NCBI RefSeq assembly: GCF_030913655.1 | Contig: NZ_CP133189.1 | Coordinates: 3,400,001-3,464,000 of the forward strand | Length of the DNA stretch: 64,000 nt | Direction of reading: 5' to 3' | Source: Clostridium sp. MB40-C1 | Lineage (GTDB): Bacteria; Bacillota; Clostridia; Clostridiales; Clostridiaceae | In this document: positions 37,982 to 47,825 of the stretch, piece by piece | Position numbering within the stretch: position 1 is the stretch's first letter | Layout: each line of letters starts with the position of its first letter | The notes under the pieces: generated by a model | What the model was told of the DNA's origin: nothing | The model's database searches: none | Seen by the model: the letters and a program-made list of their open reading frames with translations, nothing else | Translations under genes and position numbers: made by a program

Positions 37982-38668
37982 ATGAGTAATACTTGTGTTG
38001 TTATTTTGGCAGCAGGTAAAGGGAGTAGAATGAAAGCCCAAATTAATAAGCAATTTTTAAAATTAAAAGAGAAACCTATTCTTTATTATACATTAAAGAG
38101 TTTTTGTCAAAATAAATATATAGATAATATAGTTCTCGTTGTAGCTAAAGGTGAGAAGAATTATTGCAGGGAAAATGTGATTAATAAATATAATATAAGC
38201 AAAATAAAAGCTGTTGTTGAAGGTGGAAATACAAGACAAGAATCTGTACTGAATGGATTAAGGGCAGCAAATGGCTGTGATATTGTATTAATACATGATG
38301 GAGCAAGGCCTTTTGTTGAAAATAATATAATAGAAAATGGAATAAAGTATGCTGAGGCTTATGGTGCCTCGGCTTGTGGTGTAAATTCAAAAGATACTAT
38401 AAAATTAAGAGATAGTAGTGGCTTTTCTACAGGTACTTTGGATAGAAATGTACTATTTTGTGTTCAAACACCTCAATGTTTTAAGTATGATGTTATTTTA
38501 AAATGCCATGAGAGGGCGGTTTTAGAGGATATTGAAGCTACAGATGATACTATGATTGCAGAAAAATTTAATCATAAGGTTTATTTGTATAATGGAAGTT
38601 ATAATAATATAAAGATAACTACTCCTGAGGATTTAATCATAGGAGAAAAAATATTAGATAGTATGTAG
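37982..38668 (+). CDS. ispD: 2-C-methyl-D-erythritol 4-phosphate cytidylyltransferase
   Basis: A 228-aa enzyme of the MEP isoprenoid pathway coupling MEP to CTP. The nucleotide-binding VILAAGKGSRMKAQINKQ, the VEGGNTRQESVLNGL segment, HDGARPFV and the C-terminal KITTPEDLIIGE are all present. RBS taggagaggtg precedes the ATG, 23 nt after the PIN/TRAM gene, forming a two-gene operon. No IspF gene follows, unlike in many Firmicutes. Confidence 0.95.
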   Translation: MSNTCVVILAAGKGSRMKAQINKQFLKLKEKPILYYTLKSFCQNKYIDNIVLVVAKGEKNYCRENVINKYNISKIKAVVEGGNTRQESVLNGLRAANGCDIVLIHDGARPFVENNIIENGIKYAEAYGASACGVNSKDTIKLRDSSGFSTGTLDRNVLFCVQTPQCFKYDVILKCHERAVLEDIEATDDTMIAEKFNHKVYLYNGSYNNIKITTPEDLIIGEKILDSM

Positions 38669-38674
38669 TTTTTA

Positions 38675-38704
38675 TTGACATTGATTGATTTGATTAGGTA
38701 TAAT
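38675..38704 (+). promoter_or_regulatory. proS promoter
   Basis: TTGACA at 38675-38680 and TATAAT at 38699-38704, spacer 18. It directly precedes the T-box leader. Confidence 0.8.
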
Positions 38705-38711
38705 TTAACGT

Positions 38712-38920
38712 GATAATTTAATATATTGCTATGAGGAAGAGTATTAGAAGTGAAATACAGAGAGAAAATTTTTAGCTGAGAGATTTTCAAATACTTTCAA
38801 CCTGCTTCTGAGCTGTAGGTAAAAACTACCGGTGTAAACCGTTATATCAAATAAGTACAAAGTTAGGTGGTACCGCGATAAATTCGCCCTAATATATTTT
38901 AGGGGGAATTTATTTTTTGT
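38712..38920 (+). promoter_or_regulatory. T-box leader of proS (proline specifier CCU)
   Basis: The T-box sequence AGGTGGTACCGCG (38865-38877) includes TGGT, complementary to the ACCA end of tRNA-Pro. Stem I base helix gaag/cttc, a 5' agta loop motif and an upper helix place CCT (38801-38803) in the specifier position, a proline codon. The terminator stem aaattcgccct/agggggaattt (38880-38890 with 38901-38911) ends in a T run. Uncharged tRNA-Pro would stabilise the antiterminator and allow proS transcription. Confidence 0.93.
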
Positions 38921-38979
38921 ACAAATAAATGTATTTAAATAAATTAAAGTTAATAGAATCACAGAGGGAGGAAACACAT

Positions 38980-40692
38980 ATGAGAATGTCAAATATGTTA
39001 GTGACAACACTAAGAGAAGTTCCAGCAGAGGCAGAGTTGCCAAGTCATAAATTGATGCTAAGATCAGGAATGATGAGGAAGATGGCATCTGGTATATATA
39101 ATTTCATGCCTTTAGGACTTAGAAGCCTAAAAAAAATTGAAAATGTGGTAAGGGAAGAGATGGATAGGGCAGGTGCTCAAGAATTTTTAGCTTCTGCATT
39201 AATTCCATCAGAGTTATGGCAAGAATCTGGAAGATGGGATGTTTTTGGACCGGAAATGTTTAGATTAAATGATAGAAATGAAAGACAGTTTTGTTTGGGA
39301 CCTACACATGAAGAAGTGTTTACTGATATAGCAAGAGGCGTTATAAAGTCGTATAAACAACTTCCACTTAACTTATATCAAATACAAACAAAATATAGAG
39401 ATGAAAGAAGACCAAGATTTGGAGTTATGAGATCAAGAGAATTCATAATGAAAGATGCCTATAGTTTTGATAAGGATTATGAAGGTTTAGATGAATCTTA
39501 TAATAAAATGTATGAGGCGTATACAAAAATATTTGCAAGATGTGGGGTAGAGTGTAGTGCTGTTGAAGCAGATTCAGGAGCGATAGGTGGAACTGGTTCA
39601 GCTGAATTTATGGTAAAATCAGAGTTTGGAGAAGATGAAGTAGTATTCTGTGATTCCTGTAATTATGCTGCTAATATGGAAAAAGCAGTTGCAATTTCAG
39701 AACCATCACAAGAAGAAGAACTTAAAGATATAGAAAAAATAGCTACTCCAAATGTTAAAACTATAGAAGAATTAATTAAATTTTTTAACATAAGTCCTAA
39801 CAAATTTGCAAAGACACTTATATACAAAGCTGATAATAAAGTTGTAGCTGTTGTTGTAAGAGGAGATAGAGAAGTAAATGAAGTTAAAGTTATAAATGCT
39901 GTAGGTGGAGCTATTGAATTTGAAATGGCTGATGAGAAGACAGTTAGAGAAGCTACTTCAGCAGAGATAGGATTTGCAGGACCTATAGGTATAAAAGCAG
40001 ATTTTATATTAGTGGATAATGAAGTTGCTAATATGTATAATTTTATAGTTGGAGCTAATGATACAGGATATCATTTAGTGAATGCTAATTATGAAAGAGA
40101 TTTTGAAGGAACTGTTGGAGATTTTAGAAATGTTACAAGTGAAGATAGGTGCCCGAAATGTGGAAGAAATTTAACTATTGCTAGAGGTATTGAAGTTGGC
40201 CATATATTCAAGCTTGGAACTAAATATTCAGAAGCCATGGGAGCTGTGTTTAATGATGAAAATGGAAAAGTTAAACCACTAATTATGGGGTGCTATGGTA
40301 TAGGAGTAAATAGAACTATGGCAGCAGTTATTGAACAGCATCATGATGAGAATGGAATAGTTTGGCCACTATCTGTAGCTCCATATCATGTTATAGTTAT
40401 TCCAGCTGTTAGCAAAAATGAAGAACAAATGAAAACTGCTGAAGAACTTTACAATAGTTTAAAAGATTTAGGAGTAGAAGTTCTTCTAGATGACAGAAAA
40501 GAAAGAACAGGAGTAAAATTTAAAGATGCAGATTTAATGGGAATACCTATAAGAATTACTGTTGGCAAAATGATAAGTGAAGGTAAAGTTGAATTTAAGT
40601 TAAGAAGTAGTGAAGAAGTTGAACAAATAGATGTATGTTCTGTAATTAATAAAGTAAAAGAACAATTTGAAAAAGAAGAAATAAAGCTATAA
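38980..40692 (+). CDS. proS: Prolyl-tRNA synthetase (bacterial type)
   Basis: A 570-aa class II synthetase of the bacterial form with the editing (INS) domain inserted between motifs 2 and 3 (about 225-390). Motif 2 includes [18 protein letters not shown], motif 3 [13 protein letters not shown], and the anticodon-binding domain is C-terminal. ATG at 38980 is chosen because ggaggaaac precedes it; an upstream start at 38929 lacks an RBS. It is controlled by the T-box at 38712-38920 and followed by cysS. Confidence 0.97.
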   Translation: MRMSNMLVTTLREVPAEAELPSHKLMLRSGMMRKMASGIYNFMPLGLRSLKKIENVVREEMDRAGAQEFLASALIPSELWQESGRWDVFGPEMFRLNDRNERQFCLGPTHEEVFTDIARGVIKSYKQLPLNLYQIQTKYRDERRPRFGVMRSREFIMKDAYSFDKDYEGLDESYNKMYEAYTKIFARCGVECSAVEADSGAIGGTGSAEFMVKSEFGEDEVVFCDSCNYAANMEKAVAISEPSQEEELKDIEKIATPNVKTIEELIKFFNISPNKFAKTLIYKADNKVVAVVVRGDREVNEVKVINAVGGAIEFEMADEKTVREATSAEIGFAGPIGIKADFILVDNEVANMYNFIVGANDTGYHLVNANYERDFEGTVGDFRNVTSEDRCPKCGRNLTIARGIEVGHIFKLGTKYSEAMGAVFNDENGKVKPLIMGCYGIGVNRTMAAVIEQHHDENGIVWPLSVAPYHVIVIPAVSKNEEQMKTAEELYNSLKDLGVEVLLDDRKERTGVKFKDADLMGIPIRITVGKMISEGKVEFKLRSSEEVEQIDVCSVINKVKEQFEKEEIKL

Positions 40693-40726
40693 AATATAAA
40701 TTATAATTAGTTTTAGGAGGGAGAAA

Positions 40727-42124
40727 ATGAAAGTATTTAATACCATGACTAGGCAAAAAGAAGAATTTAAGCCTATAAATCCTAATAAGGTTAATATGTA
40801 TGTTTGTGGACCTACTGTATATGATTTCTTTCATATAGGTAATGCAAGAACATTTTTAGTTTTTGATACAGTTAGAAGATATTTTGAATATAAAGGATAT
40901 GAGGTTAATTATATTCAGAATTTTACAGATATAGATGATAAAATGATTAATAGAGCTAATAGAGAAGGAATAACTGTTAAGGAGCTTGGGGATAACTTTA
41001 TTAAAGAATACTATCAAGATGCTGATGGATTGAATATAAAGAGAGCAACTAATAATCCTAGAGCAACAGAATATATTGAGGAAATAATTGAATTCGTTGA
41101 AGATTTGATAAATAAAGGATATGCATATGAGGTAGATGGAGATGTCTATTTTAATACAAAAAAATTCAAGGAATATGGAAAGTTATCTGGTCAGAATCTT
41201 GAGGATTTACAAGCAGGTGCAAGAATAAATGTTGATGAGAGAAAAGAAGATCCTATGGATTTTGCGGTGTGGAAAAGCGAAAAACCAGGAGAACCTTCTT
41301 GGAAAAGTCCTTGGGGAAATGGAAGACCAGGATGGCATATAGAATGCTCATGCATGGCTCATAATTTATTAGGGGAGACAATTGACATACATGCTGGTGG
41401 TGCAGATTTGGTATTTCCTCATCATGAAAATGAAGTAGCTCAAAGTGAGGCTAGAAACGGAAAAACTTTTGCAAACTATTGGATGCATTCAGCTTATTTG
41501 AATATAGATAATAAAAAAATGTCTAAGTCGCTTAATAATTTCTTTACAACTAGAGAAATTTTAAAACAATATGATCCTGAAATTATAAGATTATTTATGC
41601 TTTCAGCTCATTATAGAACCCCACTAAACTTTAGCAAAGATCTTTTGGAATCAGCGAAGGCTTCTCTTGAAAGATTGTATAATGCTATTGGAAATTTAGA
41701 AAGACTTGAGAATGAAGTAACAAACACTCAACTTACAGATGAAGAAAAGAAATATAAAAAAGAATTGGATTTATATAAAGACAAATATATTGAAAAAATG
41801 GATGATGATTTTAACACAGCAGATGCTATTGCTGTTATGTTTGATTTGATAAGAGATATAAACTCAAATATAAATGCAGACTCATCCAAGGAATTAGTTG
41901 ATTATGCTCTAAATCTTATTAGAGAATTAGGTTCTCCACTAGGAGTGCTTCAAAATTCTACAATATGTGATTTAAATGAAGAAATAGAAAAACTTGTAGA
42001 ATTAAGACAACAAGCCAGAAAAGAAAAAGATTGGTCTCTTGCAGATAAAATAAGAGATGATTTAAAAGAAAAAGGAATAGTTTTAGAAGATACTCCTCAA
42101 GGGGTAAGGTGGAAGAAAATTTAA
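40727..42124 (+). CDS. cysS: Cysteinyl-tRNA synthetase
   Basis: A 465-aa class I synthetase. The HIGH-type motif is in [10 protein letters not shown], the KMSKS motif in [10 protein letters not shown], and the zinc site residues lie in [18 protein letters not shown] and [10 protein letters not shown]. The length is standard. RBS taggaggga precedes the ATG, 34 nt after proS with no terminator between, so cysS probably shares the proline-responsive transcript. Confidence 0.97.
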   Translation: MKVFNTMTRQKEEFKPINPNKVNMYVCGPTVYDFFHIGNARTFLVFDTVRRYFEYKGYEVNYIQNFTDIDDKMINRANREGITVKELGDNFIKEYYQDADGLNIKRATNNPRATEYIEEIIEFVEDLINKGYAYEVDGDVYFNTKKFKEYGKLSGQNLEDLQAGARINVDERKEDPMDFAVWKSEKPGEPSWKSPWGNGRPGWHIECSCMAHNLLGETIDIHAGGADLVFPHHENEVAQSEARNGKTFANYWMHSAYLNIDNKKMSKSLNNFFTTREILKQYDPEIIRLFMLSAHYRTPLNFSKDLLESAKASLERLYNAIGNLERLENEVTNTQLTDEEKKYKKELDLYKDKYIEKMDDDFNTADAIAVMFDLIRDINSNINADSSKELVDYALNLIRELGSPLGVLQNSTICDLNEEIEKLVELRQQARKEKDWSLADKIRDDLKEKGIVLEDTPQGVRWKKI

Positions 42125-42133
42125 AATTCATCT

Positions 42134-42168
42134 AAAAAATAGCCAGATTAAAACTGGCTATTTTTTAA
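42134..42168 (+). terminator. Terminator after cysS
   Basis: Perfect 13-bp stem aaaaaatagccag/ctggctatttttt. Confidence 0.92.
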
Positions 42169-42206
42169 AAGTCACGATTCTTGAGGTTATTAAATAAATT
42201 TTTACT

Positions 42207-42247
42207 AAGTGCAGTTGAAGAGTGTCAAAACAACTGCACTTTTAAAT
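42207..42247 (+). terminator. Second terminator-like hairpin after cysS
   Basis: Stem aagtgcagttg/caactgcactt (42207-42217 with 42231-42241), then ttaaattt. It is in tandem with the preceding terminator. A role as a leader hairpin of mrnC is the alternative. Confidence 0.65.
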
Positions 42248-42317
42248 TTGAACAAAGTATAGTATTATTGTTTTAGTTAATAAAAGTTATAAATAGGAAT
42301 TAAGGAGATAAATCTAA

Positions 42318-42734
42318 ATGGAATTTGATATTCTGAAAGGTAAGTTCACGTTACAACAAGCGAGAGGATTAAATCCACTAGTACTTGCTTTTGTAGGTGA
42401 TGCTATATATGAGGTGTTTATTAGAACATATTTAGTTAATAATAATAGAGAAATGTCCGCTCACAAGCTTCATGTTAAGGCTATATCATTTGTAAAAGCT
42501 CATTCTCAAAGTGAAATTATGAAACAGATTGAAAGTGAGTTAACTGATGAGGAACACGTGATTTTTAAGCGTGGGAGGAATGCAAAGTCTGGTTCTGTAC
42601 CTAAAAATGCAGATGTTCAGGAGTATAGAATTGCAACAGGCTTAGAAGCTTTAATTGGATTTTTATACATTACAGAGCAGGTAGACAGACTTAATAAGAT
42701 ATTAAATATGGTTGTTAGTATTGAAATTATATAA
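42318..42734 (+). CDS. mrnC: Mini-ribonuclease 3
   Basis: A 138-aa RNase III-like catalytic domain without the dsRNA-binding domain, which matures 23S rRNA ends. The motif LVLAFVGDAIYEVFIRTYLV contains the catalytic Asp/Glu positions, and a late TGLEALIGFLYI is the second acidic site. RBS taaggagat precedes the ATG. It is next to thyX, rlmB and rae1, as is common in Firmicutes. Confidence 0.93.
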   Translation: MEFDILKGKFTLQQARGLNPLVLAFVGDAIYEVFIRTYLVNNNREMSAHKLHVKAISFVKAHSQSEIMKQIESELTDEEHVIFKRGRNAKSGSVPKNADVQEYRIATGLEALIGFLYITEQVDRLNKILNMVVSIEII

Positions 42735-42905
42735 CCAAATCGATAATTTAGAATATAGATTGAATTAAGTCTAAAAAATGTTAAAAAACAATATTATTAA
42801 AAATAAAAAAATTTATTTTAAGGCAAATAAAAATTAAAAGTTATTTATAGATCAGACATAGGTTAATTGGAAGTAGTATAAAGTAAATTAAAAGGGGAGA
42901 AAAAA

Positions 42906-43658
42906 ATGGCTTTAAAAGTTAAATTAATAGAATACACTCCAAATCCGGAAAGAGTTATTGCATCGGCTGCAAAGCTTTGTTATAGTGCTGTGGGGGTAGA
43001 TGAAATTTTAGAAGGATTAAATGAGAAAAACGTTCAGGAATTTTTAGATAGATTAATGTCCTATGGGCATACTTCAACTATAGAGCATATAAGTTTTACT
43101 TTTGCAGTAGAGGGAGTATCAAGAAGTTTAACTCATCAATTAGTTAGACACAGAATAGCATCATATTCTCAGCAAAGTCAAAGATATGTTAAACTAAATC
43201 AATTTGAGTATGTTATACCTCCAGAAATTGAACATAATGAGGAAGCAAAAGAAATCTTTATAAAATCAATGGAAGAGAGTCAGAATGCATATGATAAGAT
43301 TGTTGAAATACTTAAAGAAAAATATATTAATCAGGGTATGAAAAAGTTGAGTGCACAAAAAAAAGCAATAGAAGATGCTAGATATGTTTTCCCTAATGCT
43401 TGTGAAACTAAGATTATGCTTACAATGAATGCTAGGAGTCTTATGAACTTTTTTGAACATAGATGTTGCAATAGGGCACAGTGGGAAATACGTGCCTTAG
43501 CTGATGAAATATTAAAGTTAGTAAAAAAAGCCGCTCCTATTTTATTTAAAAACTCAGGGCCAAAGTGTTTGAAGGGAAATTGTCCTGAAGGGACTATGAC
43601 TTGTGGAGATATTAGTAATGTTAGAAATAAATACTCAAAAATGGAGAGTGAGATTTAA
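42906..43658 (+). CDS. thyX: FAD-dependent thymidylate synthase
   Basis: A 250-aa flavin-dependent enzyme methylating dUMP with methylene-THF. The signature RHRX7S is [11 protein letters not shown], followed by [26 protein letters not shown] is the second flavin/substrate segment (His and Arg). The C-terminal Cys residues ([14 protein letters not shown]) are seen in clostridial forms. RBS aaaggggag precedes the ATG. It stops 3 nt before rlmB. Confidence 0.96.
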   Translation: MALKVKLIEYTPNPERVIASAAKLCYSAVGVDEILEGLNEKNVQEFLDRLMSYGHTSTIEHISFTFAVEGVSRSLTHQLVRHRIASYSQQSQRYVKLNQFEYVIPPEIEHNEEAKEIFIKSMEESQNAYDKIVEILKEKYINQGMKKLSAQKKAIEDARYVFPNACETKIMLTMNARSLMNFFEHRCCNRAQWEIRALADEILKLVKKAAPILFKNSGPKCLKGNCPEGTMTCGDISNVRNKYSKMESEI

Positions 43659-43661
43659 TAT

Positions 43662-44438
43662 ATGAAGAACAATAAAGAAGCCAATGAAAGAGAGAAGAGT
43701 TTAAGAGAAGACTTGATAGAAGGAAGAAATGCTGTATTAGAAGCTTTAAAAAGCGATAGAACAATTGAGTATGTATTGATAGCTAGTGGAAATATAACAG
43801 GATCAATTAATAAAATTATAGCAGTAGCAAGAGAAAATAAGGTTGTAATAAAAGAAGTAGATAGAAAAAAACTTGATAGTATCTCTGTAACAGGATCTCA
43901 TCAGGGGGTAATGGCTGTTGTTACACCATATAAATATTGTGAAGTAGAGGATATTATAGAGTATGCTAAAGATAAGAATGAGAAACCTTTTATATTAGTT
44001 TTAGATGAAATAGAAGATCCTCATAATTTAGGTTCAATAATACGAACTGCTGAAATTTGTGGAGCTCATGGAATTGTAATACCTAAAAGAAGAAATGTTG
44101 GAGTTACACCAATAGTTTATAAAACTTCGGCAGGGGCCGTTGAACATATGAAAATAGCTAAAGTATCTAATATAAATAATGCTATTGATAAACTTAAGGA
44201 AAATGGAATATGGGTTTATGGTGCAGATATGCAGGGAGAAAATTACTGTTTTCAATCAGATTTTTCGGGGGCTATAGCTTTAGTAATAGGAAGCGAAGGC
44301 AAGGGTATTTCAAAGCTTACAAAAAATAAATGTGATGTCCTTGTAAAGATACCTATGGTAGGTCAGATAACATCTTTGAATGCTTCTGTGGCGGCTGGAA
44401 TATTAATGTATGAAATATTAAGGCAAAAAATGGAATAG
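43662..44438 (+). CDS. rlmB: 23S rRNA (guanosine-2'-O)-methyltransferase RlmB
   Basis: A 258-aa SPOUT methyltransferase. An N-terminal L30e-like substrate domain (about 18-95, LIEGRNAVLEALKS) is followed by the SpoU knot with LDEIEDPHNLGSIIRTAE, VIGSEGKGIS and IPMVGQITSLNASVA. It likely methylates G2251 of 23S rRNA, although close paralogues exist. It begins 3 nt after thyX and is probably coupled to it. Confidence 0.93.
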   Translation: MKNNKEANEREKSLREDLIEGRNAVLEALKSDRTIEYVLIASGNITGSINKIIAVARENKVVIKEVDRKKLDSISVTGSHQGVMAVVTPYKYCEVEDIIEYAKDKNEKPFILVLDEIEDPHNLGSIIRTAEICGAHGIVIPKRRNVGVTPIVYKTSAGAVEHMKIAKVSNINNAIDKLKENGIWVYGADMQGENYCFQSDFSGAIALVIGSEGKGISKLTKNKCDVLVKIPMVGQITSLNASVAAGILMYEILRQKME

Positions 44439-44444
44439 GTAGCT

Positions 44445-44954
44445 GTGAGAAATGTATTTGTTGATGGATACAATGTAATTAATAGTTGGCCTGAACTAAA
44501 TACCATTAAAGAATATAGTTTTGAAGCCGCTCGAACGAAACTTATAGAGGAAATGTTGAATTATTCATCGTACAATGGGTATAAAGTGTTTTTGGTTTTT
44601 GATGCACATCTTCTCAAAGGAAGTATAGAAAAAAAAGAAAAGGTCGATAATGTTATTATAATCTTCACAAAGGAAGGTGAAACAGCGGATAGTTTTATTG
44701 AAAGATATGTAAATTCAATAGGTAGAAAAGTTGAAGTTTGTGTTGTTACATCAGATTGTCTTGAACAACAGGTTGTTTTTCAAAGAGGTGCTATAAGAAT
44801 GTCGTCTATTGAATTTTATAGTGAAGTATGTAATACTCGCAGTAATATAAATAAAAAAACTAAAAAAAGTACTGGTGTGGATAGAATTTTAATAGAAGAT
44901 AGAATAAGTGGAGAAATTTTAGAAAAATTACAAAAAATTAGAAAAAGTCACTAA
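44445..44954 (+). CDS. rae1: Ribosome-dependent endoribonuclease Rae1 (YacP, NYN domain)
   Basis: A 169-aa NYN/PIN-like nuclease. The acidic residues lie in FVDGYNVINSWPEL, FDAHLLKG, ETADSFIERYV and VTSDCLEQ. In Bacillus, Rae1 cleaves translated mRNA in the ribosomal A site. The start is GTG at 44445 behind aggtagct, 6 nt after rlmB, forming a thyX-rlmB-rae1 run that leads to sigH. Confidence 0.9.
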   Translation: MRNVFVDGYNVINSWPELNTIKEYSFEAARTKLIEEMLNYSSYNGYKVFLVFDAHLLKGSIEKKEKVDNVIIIFTKEGETADSFIERYVNSIGRKVEVCVVTSDCLEQQVVFQRGAIRMSSIEFYSEVCNTRSNINKKTKKSTGVDRILIEDRISGEILEKLQKIRKSH

Positions 44955-44960
44955 AAATTC

Positions 44961-44990
44961 TTGACTAAAAATTTCCTATTAATGTATAAT
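44961..44990 (+). promoter_or_regulatory. sigH promoter
   Basis: TTGACT at 44961-44966 and TATAAT at 44985-44990, spacer 18, between rae1 and sigH. Confidence 0.65.
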
Positions 44991-45037
44991 CAAAGAAGTG
45001 GGACGTTTAAGTGTATGTGTTGTATGGAGGGGATATT

Positions 45038-45679
45038 TTGTCAAATAATATTGAAGCGAGTGTTAATAGCATTGAATTAAATCAGATGTTAGATGAAGAA
45101 ATAGCTATAAAAGCTAAGAATGGTAATGGTGAAGCACAAGAATATTTGATAAATAAATACAAGAACTTTGTTAAAGCTAAAGCGAAATCTTATTTTTTAA
45201 TAGGTGCAGATAAGGAAGATATTTATCAAGAAGGAATGATAGGCTTATATAAGGCTATTAGGGATTTTAAATCAGATAAACTATCTTCTTTTAAGGCATT
45301 TGCTGAACTATGTGTTACAAGACAAATTATAACTGCAATTAAAACAGCTACTAGACAAAAGCATATACCTCTTAATACATATATTTCTTTAAACAAACCG
45401 ATTTATGATGAGGAATCAGATAGAACTTTATTAGATATATTATCGGCTGTTAAAGTATCTGATCCGGAAGAGGTAGTTATAAGTAAAGAAGAAGTAATAA
45501 AAATTGAAAACGAAATTGAAGGGGTTTTATCGGAACTAGAGTATGAGGTGTTAAATTCCTACCTAGAAGGAAAGTCCTATCAAGAAATTGCTTGTGATTT
45601 AGATAGACATTCTAAATCTATTGACAATGCTTTACAAAGGGTAAAAAGAAAATTGGAAAAATGCTTAAATAAAAGATAA
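45038..45679 (+). CDS. sigH: RNA polymerase sigma-H factor (sporulation)
   Basis: A 213-aa sigma-70-family factor initiating sporulation gene expression. Region 2 contains DIYQEGMIGLYKAIRDF and the -10-recognition segment FKAFAELCVTRQIITAIKTA. Region 4 has SYQEIACDLDRHSKSIDNALQRVKRKL. TTG at 45038 is chosen because ggagggg lies 5 nt upstream; a GTG at 45011 has no RBS. It is next to the tRNA-Thr/tuf cluster as in other clostridia. Confidence 0.95.
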   Translation: MSNNIEASVNSIELNQMLDEEIAIKAKNGNGEAQEYLINKYKNFVKAKAKSYFLIGADKEDIYQEGMIGLYKAIRDFKSDKLSSFKAFAELCVTRQIITAIKTATRQKHIPLNTYISLNKPIYDEESDRTLLDILSAVKVSDPEEVVISKEEVIKIENEIEGVLSELEYEVLNSYLEGKSYQEIACDLDRHSKSIDNALQRVKRKLEKCLNKR

Positions 45680-45689
45680 AAAAAGTATA

Positions 45690-45807
45690 TTGACAAAGAA
45701 AAATGAAAATAGTAAAATTAATAATTGGTGTAGGACTTTGGCATACCCTGTAAATAAACGGGAATTAATGCTAGTTTTTATGGGCTCCTTTATATTTAAT
45801 TTAAAAT
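45690..45807 (+). promoter_or_regulatory. Promoter and leader of the tRNA-Thr/tuf transcript
   Basis: TTGACA at 45690-45695 and TAAAAT at 45713-45718, spacer 17. The ~80-nt leader contains a gcat-ccc/ggg-atgc hairpin and a tgggctcc word that repeats the 3' strand of the tRNA-Thr acceptor (gtgggctcca). It might be a decayed tRNA or a processing element. No known leader is recognised. Confidence 0.6.
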
Positions 45808-45883
45808 GCCCATGTAGCTCAGCAGGCAGAGCGTCACCTTGGTAAGGTGGAGGTCGCCGGTTCAAACCCGGTCGTGGGCTCCA
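45808..45883 (+). tRNA. tRNA-Thr (GGU)
   Basis: A 76-nt cloverleaf with acceptor gcccatg/cgtgggc (one G-T pair), D arm agctcagcaggcagagc, anticodon loop ttggtaa (anticodon GGT), T arm gccggttcaaacccggt and encoded CCA. It lies directly upstream of tuf and is likely co-transcribed with it. Confidence 0.96.
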
Positions 45884-45968
45884 ACGTTTTGAATAATCAA
45901 GTAACACACCAGGATGAGTTTACGAAAAAAGGGTTTAAATTTATTACATATGTTAGGAGGAATTAAAA

Positions 45969-47150
45969 ATGGCAAGACAAAAGTTTGAAAGAACAAAGCC
46001 ACATGTAAACATAGGAACAATAGGACACGTAGACCATGGTAAGACAACAACAACAGCAGCGATCACAATGACATTAGCAAAAACAGGTGGAGCACAAGTA
46101 CAAAACTACGAAGATATAGACAAAGCACCAGAAGAAAAAGAAAGAGGAATCACAATCAATACATCACACGTTGAGTATGAAACAGACAACAGACACTATG
46201 CACACGTTGACTGTCCAGGACATGCTGACTATGTAAAGAACATGATCACAGGAGCAGCACAAATGGATGGAGCAATCTTAGTAGTATCAGCAGCAGATGG
46301 TCCAATGCCACAAACAAGAGAACATATACTACTAGCATCAAGAGTTGGAGTTAACCACATAGTAGTATTTTTAAACAAATCAGACCAAGTAGATGATCCA
46401 GAATTATTAGAATTAGTAGAAATGGAAGTAAGAGAATTATTAAGTGAATATGGATTTGATGGAGATGGATGTCCAGTAGTAACAGGATCAGCTTTAAAAG
46501 CAATAGAAGAAGGCGATGATCAATGTATACTAGACTTAATGGCAGCAGTAGATGAATATATACCAACACCAGAAAGAGCTACAGACCAACCATTCTTAAT
46601 GCCAGTAGAAGATGTATTCACAATTACAGGAAGAGGAACAGTTGCAACAGGAAGAGTAGAAAGAGGAATTCTTCATGTAGGAGATGAACTACAAATCATC
46701 GGAATGAAAGAAGAAATAGGAAAGACAACATGTACAGGAGTAGAAATGTTCAGAAAGATGCTTGACGAAGCAATGGCTGGAGATAACATCGGAGCATTAT
46801 TAAGAGGTGTTCAAAGAGATGATATCGAAAGAGGTCAAGTATTAGCAAAACCAGGAACAGTAACTCCACACAAAAAATTTGTAGGTCAAGTTTACGTATT
46901 AAAGAAAGAAGAAGGTGGAAGACACACTCCATTCTTTAACGGATACAGACCACAATTCTATTTCAGAACAACAGACGTAACAGGATCAATCGCATTACCA
47001 GAAGGAGTAGAAATGGTTATGCCAGGAGATCACATAGATATGAATGTTGAATTAATAACACAAGTAGCAATGGAACCAAACCTAAGATTCGCTATCAGAG
47101 AAGGTGGAAGAACAGTAGGTTCAGGAGTTGTTACTACTATAATAGAATAG
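45969..47150 (+). CDS. tuf: Elongation factor Tu, copy 1
   Basis: A 393-aa EF-Tu delivering aminoacyl-tRNA to the ribosome. It has G1 GHVDHGKT, switch [10 protein letters not shown] with catalytic His, NKSD, and the three-domain length. RBS taggaggaa precedes the ATG. Reading the two copies line by line, I see one nucleotide difference from the copy at 62079 (g at 46061, a at 62171, silent), and identity runs about 20 nt past the stop. Codon use is unlike its neighbours, with many aca, gca, atc and aac codons, typical of very high expression. Confidence 0.98.
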   Translation: MARQKFERTKPHVNIGTIGHVDHGKTTTTAAITMTLAKTGGAQVQNYEDIDKAPEEKERGITINTSHVEYETDNRHYAHVDCPGHADYVKNMITGAAQMDGAILVVSAADGPMPQTREHILLASRVGVNHIVVFLNKSDQVDDPELLELVEMEVRELLSEYGFDGDGCPVVTGSALKAIEEGDDQCILDLMAAVDEYIPTPERATDQPFLMPVEDVFTITGRGTVATGRVERGILHVGDELQIIGMKEEIGKTTCTGVEMFRKMLDEAMAGDNIGALLRGVQRDDIERGQVLAKPGTVTPHKKFVGQVYVLKKEEGGRHTPFFNGYRPQFYFRTTDVTGSIALPEGVEMVMPGDHIDMNVELITQVAMEPNLRFAIREGGRTVGSGVVTTIIE

Positions 47151-47174
47151 TTCTATTTCATTTAATTATAAGTG

Positions 47175-47202
47175 GGACTAGGTTGGAAAACTTAGTCCTT
47201 TT
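47175..47202 (+). terminator. Terminator after tuf copy 1
   Basis: Stem ggactaggtt/aacttagtcc (one G-T), loop ggaa, then tttt. Confidence 0.85.
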
Positions 47203-47255
47203 AAAAGAAATTAAAACAGAAGATGACAAAATCAAGGGTATAAGCTAAAAACAAG

Positions 47256-47284
47256 TTGACATATAGTATAACTTATGATAAATT
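47256..47284 (+). promoter_or_regulatory. Promoter for rpmG-secE-nusG
   Basis: TTGACA at 47256-47261 and a weak TAAATT at 47279-47284, spacer 17, about 80 nt before rpmG. Confidence 0.5.
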
Positions 47285-47365
47285 TGTTAGGTAGTACGTA
47301 CTTAAGATAATAAGTGTTATCAGTAATACCTGTGTGTGTATACGCAGAATCAGGAGGTGTAGAAC

Positions 47366-47515
47366 ATGAGAGTAAAAGTGACTTTAGCATGTACAGAATG
47401 TAAGCAAAGAAATTATAATACAATGAAAAATAAAAAGAATGATCCAGAAAGATTAGAAATGAACAAGTATTGTAAGTTCTGCCAGAAACACACACTTCAC
47501 AAAGAAACAAAATAG
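47366..47515 (+). CDS. rpmG: 50S ribosomal protein L33
   Basis: A 49-aa zinc-binding form of L33. Two CxxC pairs are visible (ACTECKQ and YCKFCQK), with the typical [12 protein letters not shown] start and TLHKETK end. RBS caggaggtg precedes the ATG. It heads the secE-nusG group, the usual order in Firmicutes. Confidence 0.96.
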   Translation: MRVKVTLACTECKQRNYNTMKNKKNDPERLEMNKYCKFCQKHTLHKETK

Positions 47516-47554
47516 TTAATATTTTTCCTAAAATTTTTTAAGGATGTGAATAAT

Positions 47555-47779
47555 ATGGCTGTTAATGAAAAAAAACAGGTTAAAGAGCCATCATCTATAG
47601 AAGTGGGTAAGTTCTTTAAGGAAGTAAAGGCAGAAACAAAGAGAATAACTTGGCCTCCTAAGAATGAAGTTAAAAAATCCACATTAATTGTTTTGTTTTT
47701 TTGTGTTGCTAGTGCAGTAATAATTGGATTGATGGATTATGGATTTCAAGGCCTTTTTAAGCTTATTTTCACTAAATAA
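47555..47779 (+). CDS. secE: Preprotein translocase subunit SecE
   Basis: A 74-aa single-pass SecE. The conserved EVKAETKRITWPPKNEVKKST precedes one hydrophobic segment (LIVLFFCVASAVIIGLMDY) and a short tail. It is the clamp subunit of SecYEG. ATG at 47555 is chosen over a GTG at 47546 that sits against the RBS (aagga). Confidence 0.95.
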   Translation: MAVNEKKQVKEPSSIEVGKFFKEVKAETKRITWPPKNEVKKSTLIVLFFCVASAVIIGLMDYGFQGLFKLIFTK

Positions 47780-47785
47780 AGAAAA

Positions 47786-47825
47786 AAGGGAGGTAGGAAT
47801 GAGGTTATAACCTCATCCTAATGAT
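47786..47825 (+). promoter_or_regulatory. nusG translation-initiation region with displaced SD, 3-codon ORF and hairpin
   Basis: The only good Shine-Dalgarno, gggaggt (47788-47794), lies about 31 nt before the nusG ATG. A hairpin (47795-47806 with 47809-47819, one bulged A, tiny loop) fills the gap. A micro-ORF ATG AGG TTA TAA starts at 47799, close behind the SD. Either the hairpin brings the SD near the nusG start, or ribosomes reinitiate after the micro-ORF. Confidence 0.6.

Noticed and set aside
46351-46932. Minus-strand frames inside tuf (repeated at 62461-63042)
   Set aside because: They are leucine-rich antisense shadows created by tuf codon bias, duplicated because tuf is duplicated.
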